Shown here piece by piece: positions 36,415 to 46,490 of a stretch of DNA of 49,539 nt (position 1 is its first letter; every line of letters begins with the position of its first letter). This DNA is from DATGSL01 sp964645585 (GTDB lineage Bacteria > Verrucomicrobiota > Verrucomicrobiia > Opitutales > T3Sed10-336). The stretch lies in the NCBI GenBank assembly GCA_964645585.1, contig CAZYAN010000030.1, positions 1 through 49,539 of the forward strand, given 5' to 3'. A model generated the notes under the pieces. The model ran no database searches. It was given only the letters and a program-made list of their open reading frames with translations, and had not been told where the DNA came from. A program made the position numbers and the translations under genes.

Positions 36415-38958
36415 ATGAAGCGGAGTTTGTTATACGCGATCATTTGGGCGATGGGCGCGCCTTTTTTTGTCCAGCAAGCGATTTCGGCACAGGCTGGCGA
36501 AGGGGCCCCGTTGGAAATGTCTTGGGCGGTCAGCGGAACGGGAGGGGCTCATCTTCTGGTGGAGCCAGGTGAGCTGGAGATACGGGTTTTGAAGCGTGAT
36601 CTTTCCGTCACGCGTGCAGCCGGTGCCGAACTGAAGGCGATGCTGCTGAGCCCGGACCGGGAAATTCTCGATACGGTCAGCGTTCCGCACTCAGGGAGGC
36701 GATCGGATGGAGGAAAGGGCCCAGTGCAATCCGCTATGCTTCGCGCGCGGGTCGAACGGCCGGGGATTTGCTTGCTTCAGATAACGACCGCGGGAGACCG
36801 GCACGGAGTGAACGTCGAGTGGGCGATTGAGACGAATGCGGCGGGCTGGGTGCTGGAGAACGCGCGCGGCCACCGTGACGACGAGCATCGCGAGCCGATC
36901 GTCATGTATCAGCCGGAACGGTCAGCGGACGTGTATTTTCTTCCGCGCCGCGGCGAATTCACGATCGAAGTCGAAGCCTTGCCGCCGGATGCGGCGCCGC
37001 TGCTGCTGTTCGATGCGGACGGAAAGAAAATCGCCGAGATCCCAGTTGAGAAGGAACGGCGCACCGCAATTCGCGGATACATGCAGATGCCCCGCCCGGA
37101 CCGGCCGGAGGCGTCGGCGGCCTTCACTGTGGCGGCGGATCAATCGCGCGGCGACCGGCCATGGCGCTTGCACCTGCCGCAAGCGCAGTTTCTCTTGGAG
37201 ATCGAGGGCGTCACACGGTGGAGCCAGAGAGATTTGTTTCCCGATCAGGCGGTATGGACCCCGGTCGGCGAGTCGTGGTTTCCGTTTTTGGAGAATCGCT
37301 GGCTGATCAGCCCGTACCATCGCACCGCGCATGTCCGTCCGGGGGCGGGGAAGGAAATCCAATTTACGGTTTACAACAACGCGGCGGAAGCGCGTGTCAT
37401 CGATCTGAAAATCGAGTTTCCGGGAGCCCCCTGGGATGTTCGGCTGTCTTCGTCACGCGTGTCCCTCAAACCGCAAAGTCAGGCGAAGATCACGGCGCGT
37501 TTCAACGGGCCGCGGGATGGCGTGGAACGGATCGCCCATGTTCGGGCGACACCGCGCGGCGAAGGCGGTGTCACCACTTACGCGACCCTTCGCGCGCGCG
37601 GCGACACGTCGCCTGAACCCGAGCCATTGGACTTGCCGCACGTGCTTGAGCCCTACGCGCACGAGAATCGGCAGTACGGTTACCTTCCCGATTACGCGGT
37701 CGACAACGACCTTTATTTCGACATGGAGAATCACGGTTTCGTGGTCGACGGTTCCTACCTGCATCGAGAAAAAGACGGTAAATGGGTGACGATCGACCTG
37801 CGCAAGGCGGTCAAGGAAACCGTGCCGCCAGGTGCGGGAACCTCGTGGCGAGCCGCGGGCACGAAGATCGCGTTCGACGCGGCCAACCATGTTTACCTGC
37901 TCGGCATGTCGGGAAGGAACATCGCTCTGCTTCGATCAGACGATGGAGGTGAAACCTTCACGGCCTATGTCATTGAAGGCCGCGAGGGCGAACGGCGTTC
38001 CTGGGATCTCGAGCAGTTTTCCGGTCACAATGTTCCGGACGGTCCGCCAGCGGTAGTCCGGTTGACGCGGACTGATCGCAATGCCGGTCTTCCGCCGGCT
38101 CGTTTGGGGAAACAGCTGCGATGGCGCAGCACGAATGATCTGGAGTTGATCATCGCTGAGGAGACGAAGGAGGGCGGTTTGCAATTCCATGAACCGGTAA
38201 AACTGACGGAACTGGCACTGGGGACCTCGATGCACTCGGGGATTCCGTCGATGGTCGTTTCGCGGGGCGCAAAAGTACATGTGGTCTGGGGTGAAGCGAC
38301 GAATCCGGAGGCGAGCACTGACGAGGTTCCCGGCGTGCCGGCGTATGTGGCAACGTATGATCGTGAAACCCGGACGGCCGGGGAGCCGGTCTACATGAGT
38401 TTCGGGCCGCCGCCGAATGATGCGCACAATACGCCGAGCATCACGATGGACGGGAAGGGCTATTTGCACGTCGTGGTTGGGACGCACGGGCGGCCTTTTC
38501 AGTATTTGCGTTCCCTCAAACCGAATGACGCCTATTCTGGCTGGACCGAGGCGATTCGCACAAGCGAGGAGGAATTGCGCCAGACCTATGTCGGACTGGT
38601 CTGCGATGCTGAAGACAATCTGCACTTAGTCTTTCGACTCTGGAGAAGCGGCGAGGAGCATCTTGACGGCAACCTTTGGGCAGCGCTCGCGCATCAGCGC
38701 AAGCCGTTCGGCGGCGAATGGGAGAAACCGCAAATTCTCGTCGCGCCTCCACTCTCTGAATACAGCATCTATTACCATCGCTTGACGGTTGATCGGAAGG
38801 GCAACATCGTTCTCAACTACGATTACTGGTCGACCTCCTGGTTTTATCGGAACGACTCGCGCGGACCGGTCGCCGCGGGGTCGGGCCGAGAGGGTCGGGG
38901 CTGGGGCAGGTCGGTGATCATGTCTCCGGACAATGGGAAGACGTGGCGGTTCTATTAA
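36415..38958 (+). CDS. Secreted BNR-repeat-type protein
   Basis: This 847-residue protein starts at 36415, six bases after GGAGG, with a signal peptide ending near ISAQA (about residue 25). The N-terminal half (about 30-430) looks like beta-sandwich modules. The C-terminal half contains BNR_4-like propeller blades: HNTPSITMDGKGYLHVVVG, AGTKIAFDAANHVYLLG and LLRSDDGGETF. BNR_4 proteins include ulvan lyases and other polysaccharide-active proteins, but I see no proof of enzymatic activity here. Other secreted polysaccharide-type proteins follow at 41063-45815. Confidence 0.75.
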   Translation: MKRSLLYAIIWAMGAPFFVQQAISAQAGEGAPLEMSWAVSGTGGAHLLVEPGELEIRVLKRDLSVTRAAGAELKAMLLSPDREILDTVSVPHSGRRSDGGKGPVQSAMLRARVERPGICLLQITTAGDRHGVNVEWAIETNAAGWVLENARGHRDDEHREPIVMYQPERSADVYFLPRRGEFTIEVEALPPDAAPLLLFDADGKKIAEIPVEKERRTAIRGYMQMPRPDRPEASAAFTVAADQSRGDRPWRLHLPQAQFLLEIEGVTRWSQRDLFPDQAVWTPVGESWFPFLENRWLISPYHRTAHVRPGAGKEIQFTVYNNAAEARVIDLKIEFPGAPWDVRLSSSRVSLKPQSQAKITARFNGPRDGVERIAHVRATPRGEGGVTTYATLRARGDTSPEPEPLDLPHVLEPYAHENRQYGYLPDYAVDNDLYFDMENHGFVVDGSYLHREKDGKWVTIDLRKAVKETVPPGAGTSWRAAGTKIAFDAANHVYLLGMSGRNIALLRSDDGGETFTAYVIEGREGERRSWDLEQFSGHNVPDGPPAVVRLTRTDRNAGLPPARLGKQLRWRSTNDLELIIAEETKEGGLQFHEPVKLTELALGTSMHSGIPSMVVSRGAKVHVVWGEATNPEASTDEVPGVPAYVATYDRETRTAGEPVYMSFGPPPNDAHNTPSITMDGKGYLHVVVGTHGRPFQYLRSLKPNDAYSGWTEAIRTSEEELRQTYVGLVCDAEDNLHLVFRLWRSGEEHLDGNLWAALAHQRKPFGGEWEKPQILVAPPLSEYSIYYHRLTVDRKGNIVLNYDYWSTSWFYRNDSRGPVAAGSGREGRGWGRSVIMSPDNGKTWRFY

Positions 38959-39065
38959 AGTTTAAACAACTTTTTGATTTTTTGATTTGGGGCGGTTTCG
39001 GACGGTTGGCAGCTGCGGGCGTGGGCCCGGCGGACTAGATTGTCGAGCTGACCAAATGCAAACGA

Positions 39066-39085
39066 CCGCGAATCAAAGGTCGCGG
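39066..39085. terminator. Weak bidirectional hairpin between convergent genes
   Basis: CCGCGA at 39066-39071 pairs with TCGCGG at 39080-39085 around an 8-base loop. It lies between the stops of two convergent genes (38958 and 39094). No clear T-run follows on either side. Confidence 0.3.
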
Positions 39086-39093
39086 ACGGTCTC

Positions 39094-40299
39094 TCAATTT
39101 CGGCTTTTTCGAACTGCCGGTTCTTCGAGGAGGGCCGCATTGACGAGGTCGCGAAATTCCTTTCGGAGATCGTCGTCGCGGGGAGATTGCGTGAGGATCA
39201 AACCGATCAGCTGCCGGGCAGGATCGACCCAGGCATAGGTGCCGTCGGAGCCGCCGTGTCCGATCGATCCGTCTTCGTCAACATGCCAGCCGTAGCCGTA
39301 GCTTGCGGTGGGAGATTGAATCGCGCGGCCGGCTTGAACTGAGTCGGGCGAAAGGATGCGAATGCTTCCGGCGCTGCCGTCGTTCAGCCAGATCTGCAGA
39401 AACTTCGTATAATCCCAAGCCGTCGCGATCATCCCTCCAGAGGCTCGGACGATTGGGTAACTCGCTTCGTCGCCCGGCGCCCAGCGCGTCCGCCACTTTC
39501 CGTCCTTACGGGTGTAGACTTTCGCCATCCGGTCCGGGTCGGCAACCGATTCGTGGTGGAAGGTGTCGGTCATGCCGAGCGGTTCATAGATCGCGCCTTG
39601 TAAAAAGTAATCGAGCCGTTGTTTGGAAGCGGCTTCAATTACGCCGCCGAGGATGTTGTATCCGACGTTGCTGTAACTGAATTGCGTGCCGGGCTCCGTC
39701 TCGAGCTTCAGTTCGCGGGCAAATCGCTCCGCTTCGCGCACAAGGTTGGAGTCCGCATGAAGGTCCTTGAGAAAGATGGGTCCGCGCGGAACGCCGCTGG
39801 CGTGGGTGATCAGCTGAGCGACAGTGATTCCGCTGAAGTCGCCATTAACCCCTGGAATATGTTTAGCGACCGGATCATCGAGAGAAAGCGCGCCGCGCTC
39901 GGCGAGGATCAGCGCTCCGGTGGCGACGACCGCCTTGGTGTTTGATGCCAAGCGGAACAGTGTGTCCTTCTCCATCGGGAGTCTATTTTCTTTATCGCGC
40001 CAGCCGATCGCTTCGTGCAGCACGACCTTTTCACCGCGGGCAACGAGGAGGACGACGCCTCGAATATCGTCGCGATCAACCGCGTCACGATAAAGGCTGG
40101 CCGCGGCCGCGAGTTTCCCTCCGTCGAAACCGGCTGCCTCCGGCGCTGTCCGGTGCAGTTCAACACCGGCGAACAAAGGATTGGCTGCGAGGAGAGCGAA
40201 AGCCGCCATCAGCGTTGCAGCCGCCGCGACAGCAGTCGGCAACCGAGGCAGCGAGGCGGGAAGAGGAGCGGAGCGAAGCGGAACCAAGGATCGGATCAT
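39094..40299 (-). CDS. Class C beta-lactamase-fold serine hydrolase
   Basis: This 401-residue protein carries the three motifs of the beta-lactamase/D-alanyl-D-alanine carboxypeptidase fold: SNTK (Ser119, Lys122), YSN (209-211) and HGG (348-350). The hydrophobic N-terminal segment (about 21-44) is a signal peptide or anchor. Such proteins are usually esterases or peptidases and rarely true beta-lactamases. The start at 40299 is preferred to 40371 because it leaves a normal-length leader. Confidence 0.88.
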   Translation of the reverse strand: MIRSLVPLRSAPLPASLPRLPTAVAAAATLMAAFALLAANPLFAGVELHRTAPEAAGFDGGKLAAAASLYRDAVDRDDIRGVVLLVARGEKVVLHEAIGWRDKENRLPMEKDTLFRLASNTKAVVATGALILAERGALSLDDPVAKHIPGVNGDFSGITVAQLITHASGVPRGPIFLKDLHADSNLVREAERFARELKLETEPGTQFSYSNVGYNILGGVIEAASKQRLDYFLQGAIYEPLGMTDTFHHESVADPDRMAKVYTRKDGKWRTRWAPGDEASYPIVRASGGMIATAWDYTKFLQIWLNDGSAGSIRILSPDSVQAGRAIQSPTASYGYGWHVDEDGSIGHGGSDGTYAWVDPARQLIGLILTQSPRDDDLRKEFRDLVNAALLEEPAVRKSRN

Positions 40300-40431
40300 G
40301 GCTGGTGGCAGTTGCGTGAGGAGAAGGTTTTTGCGGAAGTCATTTCCATCGATACGCGGGAGGAAGGTCAATGCCGGAGAAGAGAGACGGGGGCGGGTTC
40401 AAGCCGAGGAACATCGGGTTCCGTATTGGAA

Positions 40432-40884
40432 TCACCGGCTGTAGCTGTGGGTGTCGATGTTCGAGTAGTAGTAAATTTCATGCGTGTCGATCGGGTCGGC
40501 GGCGTGGATGTTCGGGGTATCGAAGATGCGTATTTCGACGAGGTAAACCGCGCCTATTCGCAAGTCTTCGACAGGCGGCGATCGCAATGGGATTGAGGGG
40601 AAACCCGGAAGCCAGACGCGGTATTCGCTGTAAGGAGCAGTAGAATCGGCTGGGTTTTCATACAGAATCTGGAGGTAGAAGGGGGCCTCGATGGGCGTCT
40701 TCGCGAGCAGGGTTGCGACATAGCGGATTTCACGATCTCTCGCGTTGATGTGAAACGCGACGCCCGTGGTTTCGAACAAAGCCGATTCTTTCGCATGTGG
40801 AATCCTGGGAGACGTCACGCAGGAGGCGAGGAGAAGCGGAAAAAGCAGAAACTGAACTCGTAAAGAGATCCTGACGAAAATCAT
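40432..40884 (-). CDS. Putative lipoprotein of unknown function
   Basis: This 150-residue protein begins with a basic and hydrophobic segment ending in the lipobox LLASC (Cys22), so it is probably lipid-anchored. The remaining 125 residues appear to be one beta-rich domain, with REIRYVATLLAKTPIEAPFYLQILYEN; the C-terminus is Tyr/His/Ser-rich (IYYYSNIDTHSYSR). I do not recognise the family. It lies upstream of the serine hydrolase on the same strand, 132 nt away. Confidence 0.7.
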   Translation of the reverse strand: MIFVRISLRVQFLLFPLLLASCVTSPRIPHAKESALFETTGVAFHINARDREIRYVATLLAKTPIEAPFYLQILYENPADSTAPYSEYRVWLPGFPSIPLRSPPVEDLRIGAVYLVEIRIFDTPNIHAADPIDTHEIYYYSNIDTHSYSR

Positions 40885-41062
40885 GGCAGCAGGTGGCGAT
40901 TTTCTCTGTCCGTGTTTGCAGCACTTGAGATTGAAGACTTTCCAGCTGGGTGCAACCGTGCGGTGACCGGGGCGGTCGCTGGGCCCTCGAGGCGGGCAGA
41001 TGTTCAGGTAACCGTTTACTTACTGATTGACACGCCTGCTGCCGGCGGCAATTTTGCGCGCC

Positions 41063-44032
41063 ATGGGGAATTATCGAGGCTGCCGGAACTCGACTGAAAG
41101 AACTCAGCGGCGGCTTTTTCGCGCCTTGAGCACCGCGGGTTTGCTGCTTTGCGCGGCAACGGTGCTGGGGCAGGAGGAGGTTCTCTTCGATGCGGAATTT
41201 TCCGGGCATGAGCCGGGCAGCTCCGGGGCCAGTGTTTGGACGTCCATTTCGGGACCGTCGGATGGCGAGGTCGAGGTGGCGGTCGACGGGGCCAATCGGT
41301 TTGGCGAGGGAACGGATTTTCGTTACTTGCGGTTTCAGGACGCCAACCAGCTGACTTTTGCGGGGGAGCTTTCCGAGCCGACGGAGGTTGTGACCATGCG
41401 CCTTGTAATGATCGGCCGCAACACGGCGAACGACAATCGCTGGGTCCAATTCAACATGCTCGCGGGCGACGGGAACGATCGGGCACACATTCATTCCTTG
41501 GCGCTGAGCAGCCGGATCATCCGGGGCGCTAACGTTTCTTACGGCGGCAACAACGTCTTGCTCCAGTTTGCTGTGGTCATGAATAACCGCAAATCGGCCG
41601 TGCTCTACGAGGCGCCCGACGGTTCGGGGGAAGAATATCGCCTCGGTGCGGGGAGCGCGGCGGTTTGGCTGAACGGCGATTTGCTCATCGCGAGCCATGT
41701 CTTCGGCCGCGTCGCCGCCGGGACTGGCCCGATTCGTGCGATCAGTATCCAAGCTGACAGTACTGCCGTTGTTTCTTTTGATCTCGGACGGCTCACGGTC
41801 ACTCGCACGAATGCAACTGAAGTGACGCCTCCGATGGTTTCTCCGGGAGCGGATGGACGCTTGGAATATACGACTGATGAGAGAGGAAACCGGATTCCGG
41901 ACTTCTCCAATTCCGGTTACATGGGCGGCGGTGTGCCTATTCCCGATGTTCCGGTTAAGGTTGTGCTGTATCCGGAAGATGGTGACGATCGCGCACGCAT
42001 TCAGGCAGCCATTGATCAAGTGGGAAATTTGCCGCTCGATTTCAACGGTTTTCGAGGTGCTGTTCTCCTCAAGGCGGGCGAATATCAGGTCTCTTCCGGC
42101 CTGACCATTTCCAAATCTGGAGTTGTCTTGCGCGGTGAAGGAGATGGCGCCGACGGCACCATTATTCGTGCGACTGGCACTCATCAATACTCGGTGGTCA
42201 CCGTCAGCGGCACGGGAAGCTGGAGCGAGGTGGCGGGAACGCGCCGGTCGATCACAGATGACTACGTTCCCGTCGGAGCGGAAAGTTTTACTGTAACCGA
42301 CGCATCGGGATTCAGCGTGGGAGACACCATTATCGTCCATCGGCCGAGCACGGCCGCGTGGATTTCGGCGATCGGCATGGACCAGATTCCGCCGCGGAGC
42401 GATGGAGCGCCGGTGACCCAATGGCAGCCAGGCGCGTACGATATTCGCTTTGATCGGGTCATCACGGCGATCGATGGAAACACGATCACGATCGACGCGC
42501 CGCTGACCAATGCGCTTGAGAGCGAGTACGGCGGAGGCTCCGTGTATCGCTACACGTTTTCCGGACGGATCAGCCAGGTGGGGATCGAGGATATTCGCGG
42601 AGTCTCGTCGTATGCGGGCGGGGCTTGGAACACCAGTCAGTTTGATGAGAATCACGCGTGGACGTTTATTCAAATGGATCGGGTGCAGAACGCCTGGGTC
42701 CGGAGGACGACCGCCCTTCATTTCGGGTTTGGAAACACCGACATCCGCACGTATGGAAAGTGGATCACGGTCGAGGACAGCCAGAACCTGCAGCCGGTTT
42801 CGACTATCGCCGGCAGTCGCCGGTATCCGTTCTACGTACAAGGACAGATGAACCTGGTGCAGCGCTGTTACGCCAATTACGCCCGGCACGATTTCGGTAC
42901 AAATGCCCGGACCGTCGGGCCCAATGTCTTTCTCGATTGCCGCGGCGACCATTCTTATGCCGACACCGGCCCGCACCATCGCTGGTCGACCGGAACGCTG
43001 TACGACAACATCGAAATTCCCGACAACACGATTGCGATTCAAAACCGGCTTAATTACGGATCCGGCCACGGCTGGGCGGGCGCGAATCACGTCGTATGGA
43101 ACTCATCAGCCGACCGGCTTGTGGTGCAAAATCCGCCGACCGCGCAAAACTGGGCAATCGGCGTTACCGGAACGAAATGGCAGGGGGCGTTTCCCGCTTA
43201 CGCCGAGGACGGTTACTGGATCTCGCACAATGTGCCGGTGGATCCCGCAAGCCTGTATTTGAAACAGCTCGAAGATCGCTTGGATCCGGTTGGAAGCGGC
43301 GGCGAGATCACCGTTGTGCGGTTTGAGTCGGCGACGACCGCTGAGCTGGAACCGGGCGGGTGGGCGCAGTTCAGCATCAGCCGCGTCGGCAACCGGGACG
43401 GATTGATTAACGTCCAATTTGTTGTCGAAGGCGACGGCGCCGAGCTGCTGGCAGTTCCCGAATTTGTCTCCATACCCGCGAATTCTTCGGGTGCCAACCT
43501 GCTGGTTCAGTATCCTAATGGCAGGCCCTTGCCCGATACACCGCGTGAAGTGACAATCCGGCTCGTTCATGGAACCGCCTATTCGGTCGGCGACTCCACG
43601 ATTGCGGCGATCCACATTCCAGCGAGTCCTTTCGGTGCTTGGCGGGCGGAACACTTTTCGGCGGAACAGCTGGAAGATCCCTTGATCAGCGGACCCGATG
43701 CGACGCCAGCGGGTGACGGCATCGAGAATCTTCTCAAATACGCGCTCAACCTAAACCCGTTCGAACCGGCGCAGCGCGACGATCTTCCGCTCGCGCAGCT
43801 AGTGAACGGACGGCTGGCCCTTACCTATTCGCGCAGTGACCTGCGGAGCGACATTTCCTGCGTCGCGGAAGTTTCCGACGATCTGGTCTCCTGGACGTCC
43901 GGCGACGCCGTCACCGAGACAATCGCCGTTGAGGTTGACGGCGATTGGGAGCGAGTGACCATCGCCGACCGCCTCCCGGTATCGGAGTCTGGGTGCCGCT
44001 TCATGCGTCTCCGGGTCGAGTGGAAGGAATGA
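41063..44032 (+). CDS. Large secreted pectate-lyase-like beta-helix protein
   Basis: This 989-residue protein has a signal peptide (cleavage near ATVLGQ, about residue 36). An N-terminal domain of about 220 residues looks like a sandwich module. The central region (about 290-700) starts with DGDDRARIQAAIDQVGNLPL and FRGAVLLKAGEYQVSSGL, the pattern of pectate-lyase-type right-handed helices, and contains the His-rich stretch DTGPHHRWSTG. The C-terminal 120 residues contain WRAEHFSAEQLEDPLISG and GDGIENLLKYALNLNP, a module often found at the end of secreted Verrucomicrobiota proteins. Polysaccharide lyase activity is likely but not proven. Confidence 0.8.
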   Translation: MGNYRGCRNSTERTQRRLFRALSTAGLLLCAATVLGQEEVLFDAEFSGHEPGSSGASVWTSISGPSDGEVEVAVDGANRFGEGTDFRYLRFQDANQLTFAGELSEPTEVVTMRLVMIGRNTANDNRWVQFNMLAGDGNDRAHIHSLALSSRIIRGANVSYGGNNVLLQFAVVMNNRKSAVLYEAPDGSGEEYRLGAGSAAVWLNGDLLIASHVFGRVAAGTGPIRAISIQADSTAVVSFDLGRLTVTRTNATEVTPPMVSPGADGRLEYTTDERGNRIPDFSNSGYMGGGVPIPDVPVKVVLYPEDGDDRARIQAAIDQVGNLPLDFNGFRGAVLLKAGEYQVSSGLTISKSGVVLRGEGDGADGTIIRATGTHQYSVVTVSGTGSWSEVAGTRRSITDDYVPVGAESFTVTDASGFSVGDTIIVHRPSTAAWISAIGMDQIPPRSDGAPVTQWQPGAYDIRFDRVITAIDGNTITIDAPLTNALESEYGGGSVYRYTFSGRISQVGIEDIRGVSSYAGGAWNTSQFDENHAWTFIQMDRVQNAWVRRTTALHFGFGNTDIRTYGKWITVEDSQNLQPVSTIAGSRRYPFYVQGQMNLVQRCYANYARHDFGTNARTVGPNVFLDCRGDHSYADTGPHHRWSTGTLYDNIEIPDNTIAIQNRLNYGSGHGWAGANHVVWNSSADRLVVQNPPTAQNWAIGVTGTKWQGAFPAYAEDGYWISHNVPVDPASLYLKQLEDRLDPVGSGGEITVVRFESATTAELEPGGWAQFSISRVGNRDGLINVQFVVEGDGAELLAVPEFVSIPANSSGANLLVQYPNGRPLPDTPREVTIRLVHGTAYSVGDSTIAAIHIPASPFGAWRAEHFSAEQLEDPLISGPDATPAGDGIENLLKYALNLNPFEPAQRDDLPLAQLVNGRLALTYSRSDLRSDISCVAEVSDDLVSWTSGDAVTETIAVEVDGDWERVTIADRLPVSESGCRFMRLRVEWKE

Positions 44033-44111
44033 GGATTTCGCGGCCGCGAAGCGCGGACGTTAGACGGCACGAACCCCTTTCAACATTCCCAACTCCTTTT
44101 CTCAAGTTAAG

Positions 44112-45815
44112 ATGATTGGAAAGTACGTTTTTGCCTTGCTGGTGTTATTCGCTCTCTCCCATGCGCTCGTTCGAAGCGAGGATGCGGTTGTTCTGGATGG
44201 AGAGGGGACTGACGCGTGGCGAGAGCTCCTTGCGGAGCGAGCGAATTTTCGGGTGCTGCGGGAAACGGACGTCGCCGTCGCCGCCGACAGCAAACTGTTC
44301 GTGCTGCCGGATCGGCTTCTGACCGATCAGGAGCTTGCGCGTTTCGAAGGACGGAGCGATTCGCGCGTGCTCGCGTTTGGAAAGAGCGCGTACAGCGAGG
44401 GCGGAAGCACGGCTGCGCGGGCATTGGGCGTTGGGCAGTTTTTTCGATACCTCCCGATTCTGTATCCGATCTACATCGATTATGATGCGGACAAGCTGGA
44501 GGAGATCGCCCGGTGGACGGCCGATGAAGGTGCCCATGGCGTCGCGCTGTTTTCTTACGTCGCGACCGTTCCGACCGGTGAGGGAGGCGAGGGCATATTT
44601 GAGCGGACTCGCACGATCTTCCGATCGTATCCGGAATGGATGACGGCGGAGGCGAAAGGGGATCCGGCGCCTGTGAGCGATATCGACGCGAGGCGTGTTC
44701 TCTTCCTGCATCTGAATGATACAAAGCGGATCGGTCCGGAGGACGCTGTTGCGTGGGCGCAACGGCTTCACGCCAATGCCATTTCGGTGGAGGTGAGCCG
44801 GGTCCGTCTGCGAAACCTTTATCCGGGGCGTTTTGCAACTGGCGAGCCGGTTGTTTACCAAGGGGAAACGCGGAAGCCTGACGATGATGTCACGTACCTT
44901 CCGCGTCTGCTGGCCGCGGCGGCCGAAGCGGGCATTTCCGTTCACGCGAACATCATGATCGCGCATTCGCCGCGTCCGGCCGAGGAGGATGAAATGCAGC
45001 GAATGTCGAGCGGTTCGACCGGGCCGTTGCCGTGTCCGCTCAGTGGCGCACGTCATTACGACGATCTGGCGGCGATCGTCGAGGAACTGCTGACGATGTA
45101 TCCGGAGATTTCGGTTATCGATCTCGATGAACCCCGGATCTACACACGCGGATGGAAAGATTGGGCCTGTTTTTGCCGCGCTTGCGGCGAGTTGTTTGCC
45201 GAGCGCTATGGCTATGCCTTGAAGCCTGTGAACGTGATTGAGTATCCGAAAGGGGAAGTCGAAGAAGCCAATGTGATTGATGGCCACAAGATCACGGAAG
45301 GCCGCCAGAGCATCAATCGAGATTTTCGCGAGTTCCGTGTGTGGATGATGAGCGAGCGGATTCTCGAAAAGTTTCGGCGTGCGATCAACCGGGTGCGTCC
45401 GGAAACGCCGTTGTTGCTCTGGTCGCCTGTCAGCTATGACGCGTTTGGAATCGATCCGGTCGAGGCGGTGCTTCACGGGGTGACGATTCTCGGGCCGGAA
45501 TTTCCGAGGAGAGCGGGGCCGCGGATTTTTTTGAATCACGAGGAGAAGTTTTATCCAGTCGAGGAACGAGTGGCAGCGGCTGTGAGTGCCGACGGGCAGT
45601 GGCGGGAGGAGATCCATGCCGCGATTACGCGTGTGAAGATCTACGGAGACGCGACGGTTCGGGTTTGGGGCGAATCGGCGGACGGCGCCCGCTGGCCGTT
45701 GCTGGTGTCGTCGAACGGCGGCCGGGTGCTGTATTGCGCCTTAGACCCGTTGCGGACGGGTCCGGGCGGGGAGCGATTGCGTTCTCTGGTTCTCGATTGG
45801 ATCGCGTCGGAGTGA
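44112..45815 (+). CDS. Secreted protein resembling TIM-barrel glycoside hydrolases
   Basis: This 567-residue protein has a signal peptide (about 1-22). The central part (about 190-460) has the rhythm of a TIM barrel with strands such as NAISVEVSRVRL, ISVHANIMIAHSP and ISVIDLDEPRIYT; in the last, Asp-Glu ends a strand where catalytic acids often sit. It is followed by CFCRACGELFAERYGY, a Cys pair common in putative glycoside hydrolases of the GHL type. The C-terminal 90 residues look like a beta-sandwich domain. No specific family can be assigned from sequence alone. It lies 79 nt downstream of the beta-helix gene. Confidence 0.6.
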   Translation: MIGKYVFALLVLFALSHALVRSEDAVVLDGEGTDAWRELLAERANFRVLRETDVAVAADSKLFVLPDRLLTDQELARFEGRSDSRVLAFGKSAYSEGGSTAARALGVGQFFRYLPILYPIYIDYDADKLEEIARWTADEGAHGVALFSYVATVPTGEGGEGIFERTRTIFRSYPEWMTAEAKGDPAPVSDIDARRVLFLHLNDTKRIGPEDAVAWAQRLHANAISVEVSRVRLRNLYPGRFATGEPVVYQGETRKPDDDVTYLPRLLAAAAEAGISVHANIMIAHSPRPAEEDEMQRMSSGSTGPLPCPLSGARHYDDLAAIVEELLTMYPEISVIDLDEPRIYTRGWKDWACFCRACGELFAERYGYALKPVNVIEYPKGEVEEANVIDGHKITEGRQSINRDFREFRVWMMSERILEKFRRAINRVRPETPLLLWSPVSYDAFGIDPVEAVLHGVTILGPEFPRRAGPRIFLNHEEKFYPVEERVAAAVSADGQWREEIHAAITRVKIYGDATVRVWGESADGARWPLLVSSNGGRVLYCALDPLRTGPGGERLRSLVLDWIASE

Positions 45816-45902
45816 GCTGGGCGGTCTTCGCTGTCTGCCTGTGCCGGGCGGATGGTTGAAAGATTTGAAAAATCCCGGCGGGAGCCTTTGTTTGGATTTC
45901 TC

Positions 45903-46484
45903 ATGTCGATTTTGCCATTGATCCTCGCGTCCGCATCCCCGCGCCGGGCGCGGCTGCTAAGTGAGCTCGGCGTGCCGTTTACGGTCGTCCCATCCGACGT
46001 TGAAGAAGATGAAACCGGCGCAGAAGGTCCGCGTGAGATGGTTCTTCATAACGCGCGGTTAAAGGCGGAAGCGGTGTGGAAGCGTTTTCCGGACCGTGTT
46101 GTCCTCGCGGCGGACACAACTGTGTTTATCGAAAATACGATTTTGAACAAACCCGGCAGCCTGATCGAGGCGGCCGGCATGCTGCGAATGCTCTCCGGTC
46201 GCACGCACACGGTTTTTACCGGCATCGCACTTCGCAGTCCCCAGGCCCCGGGGAGTTTCGAAGAAGGCGTCGAGAGCCGCGTGACGTTCAAAAAACTGAG
46301 CGACGAGATGATCGCGGATTACCTCCGGACCGTGCACACGCTCGACAAGGCGGGCGGTTATGCGATTCAAGACGGCGGTGAGCGCATTATCGAGCGGTCG
46401 GAAGGATCCTTCACGAATATCGTCGGCCTTCCGATGGAGGAAACCAAGCGGGCGTTGCAACTCTTTGGTATTTTGAGAGAGTAA
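45903..46484 (+). CDS. maf: Maf nucleoside triphosphate pyrophosphatase
   Basis: This 193-residue protein belongs to the Maf/HAM1-like fold that hydrolyses non-standard or pyrimidine NTPs to monophosphates. The N-terminal LILASASPRRARLL is the signature, and VVLAADTTVF (Asp71) is the catalytic segment; DKAGGYAIQDGG is also conserved. The start at 45903 gives the typical N-terminus; the ATG at 45852 would add 17 residues before the signature. A TonB-like gene follows six bases after its stop. Confidence 0.93.
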   Translation: MSILPLILASASPRRARLLSELGVPFTVVPSDVEEDETGAEGPREMVLHNARLKAEAVWKRFPDRVVLAADTTVFIENTILNKPGSLIEAAGMLRMLSGRTHTVFTGIALRSPQAPGSFEEGVESRVTFKKLSDEMIADYLRTVHTLDKAGGYAIQDGGERIIERSEGSFTNIVGLPMEETKRALQLFGILRE

Positions 46485-46490
46485 GGCGTC

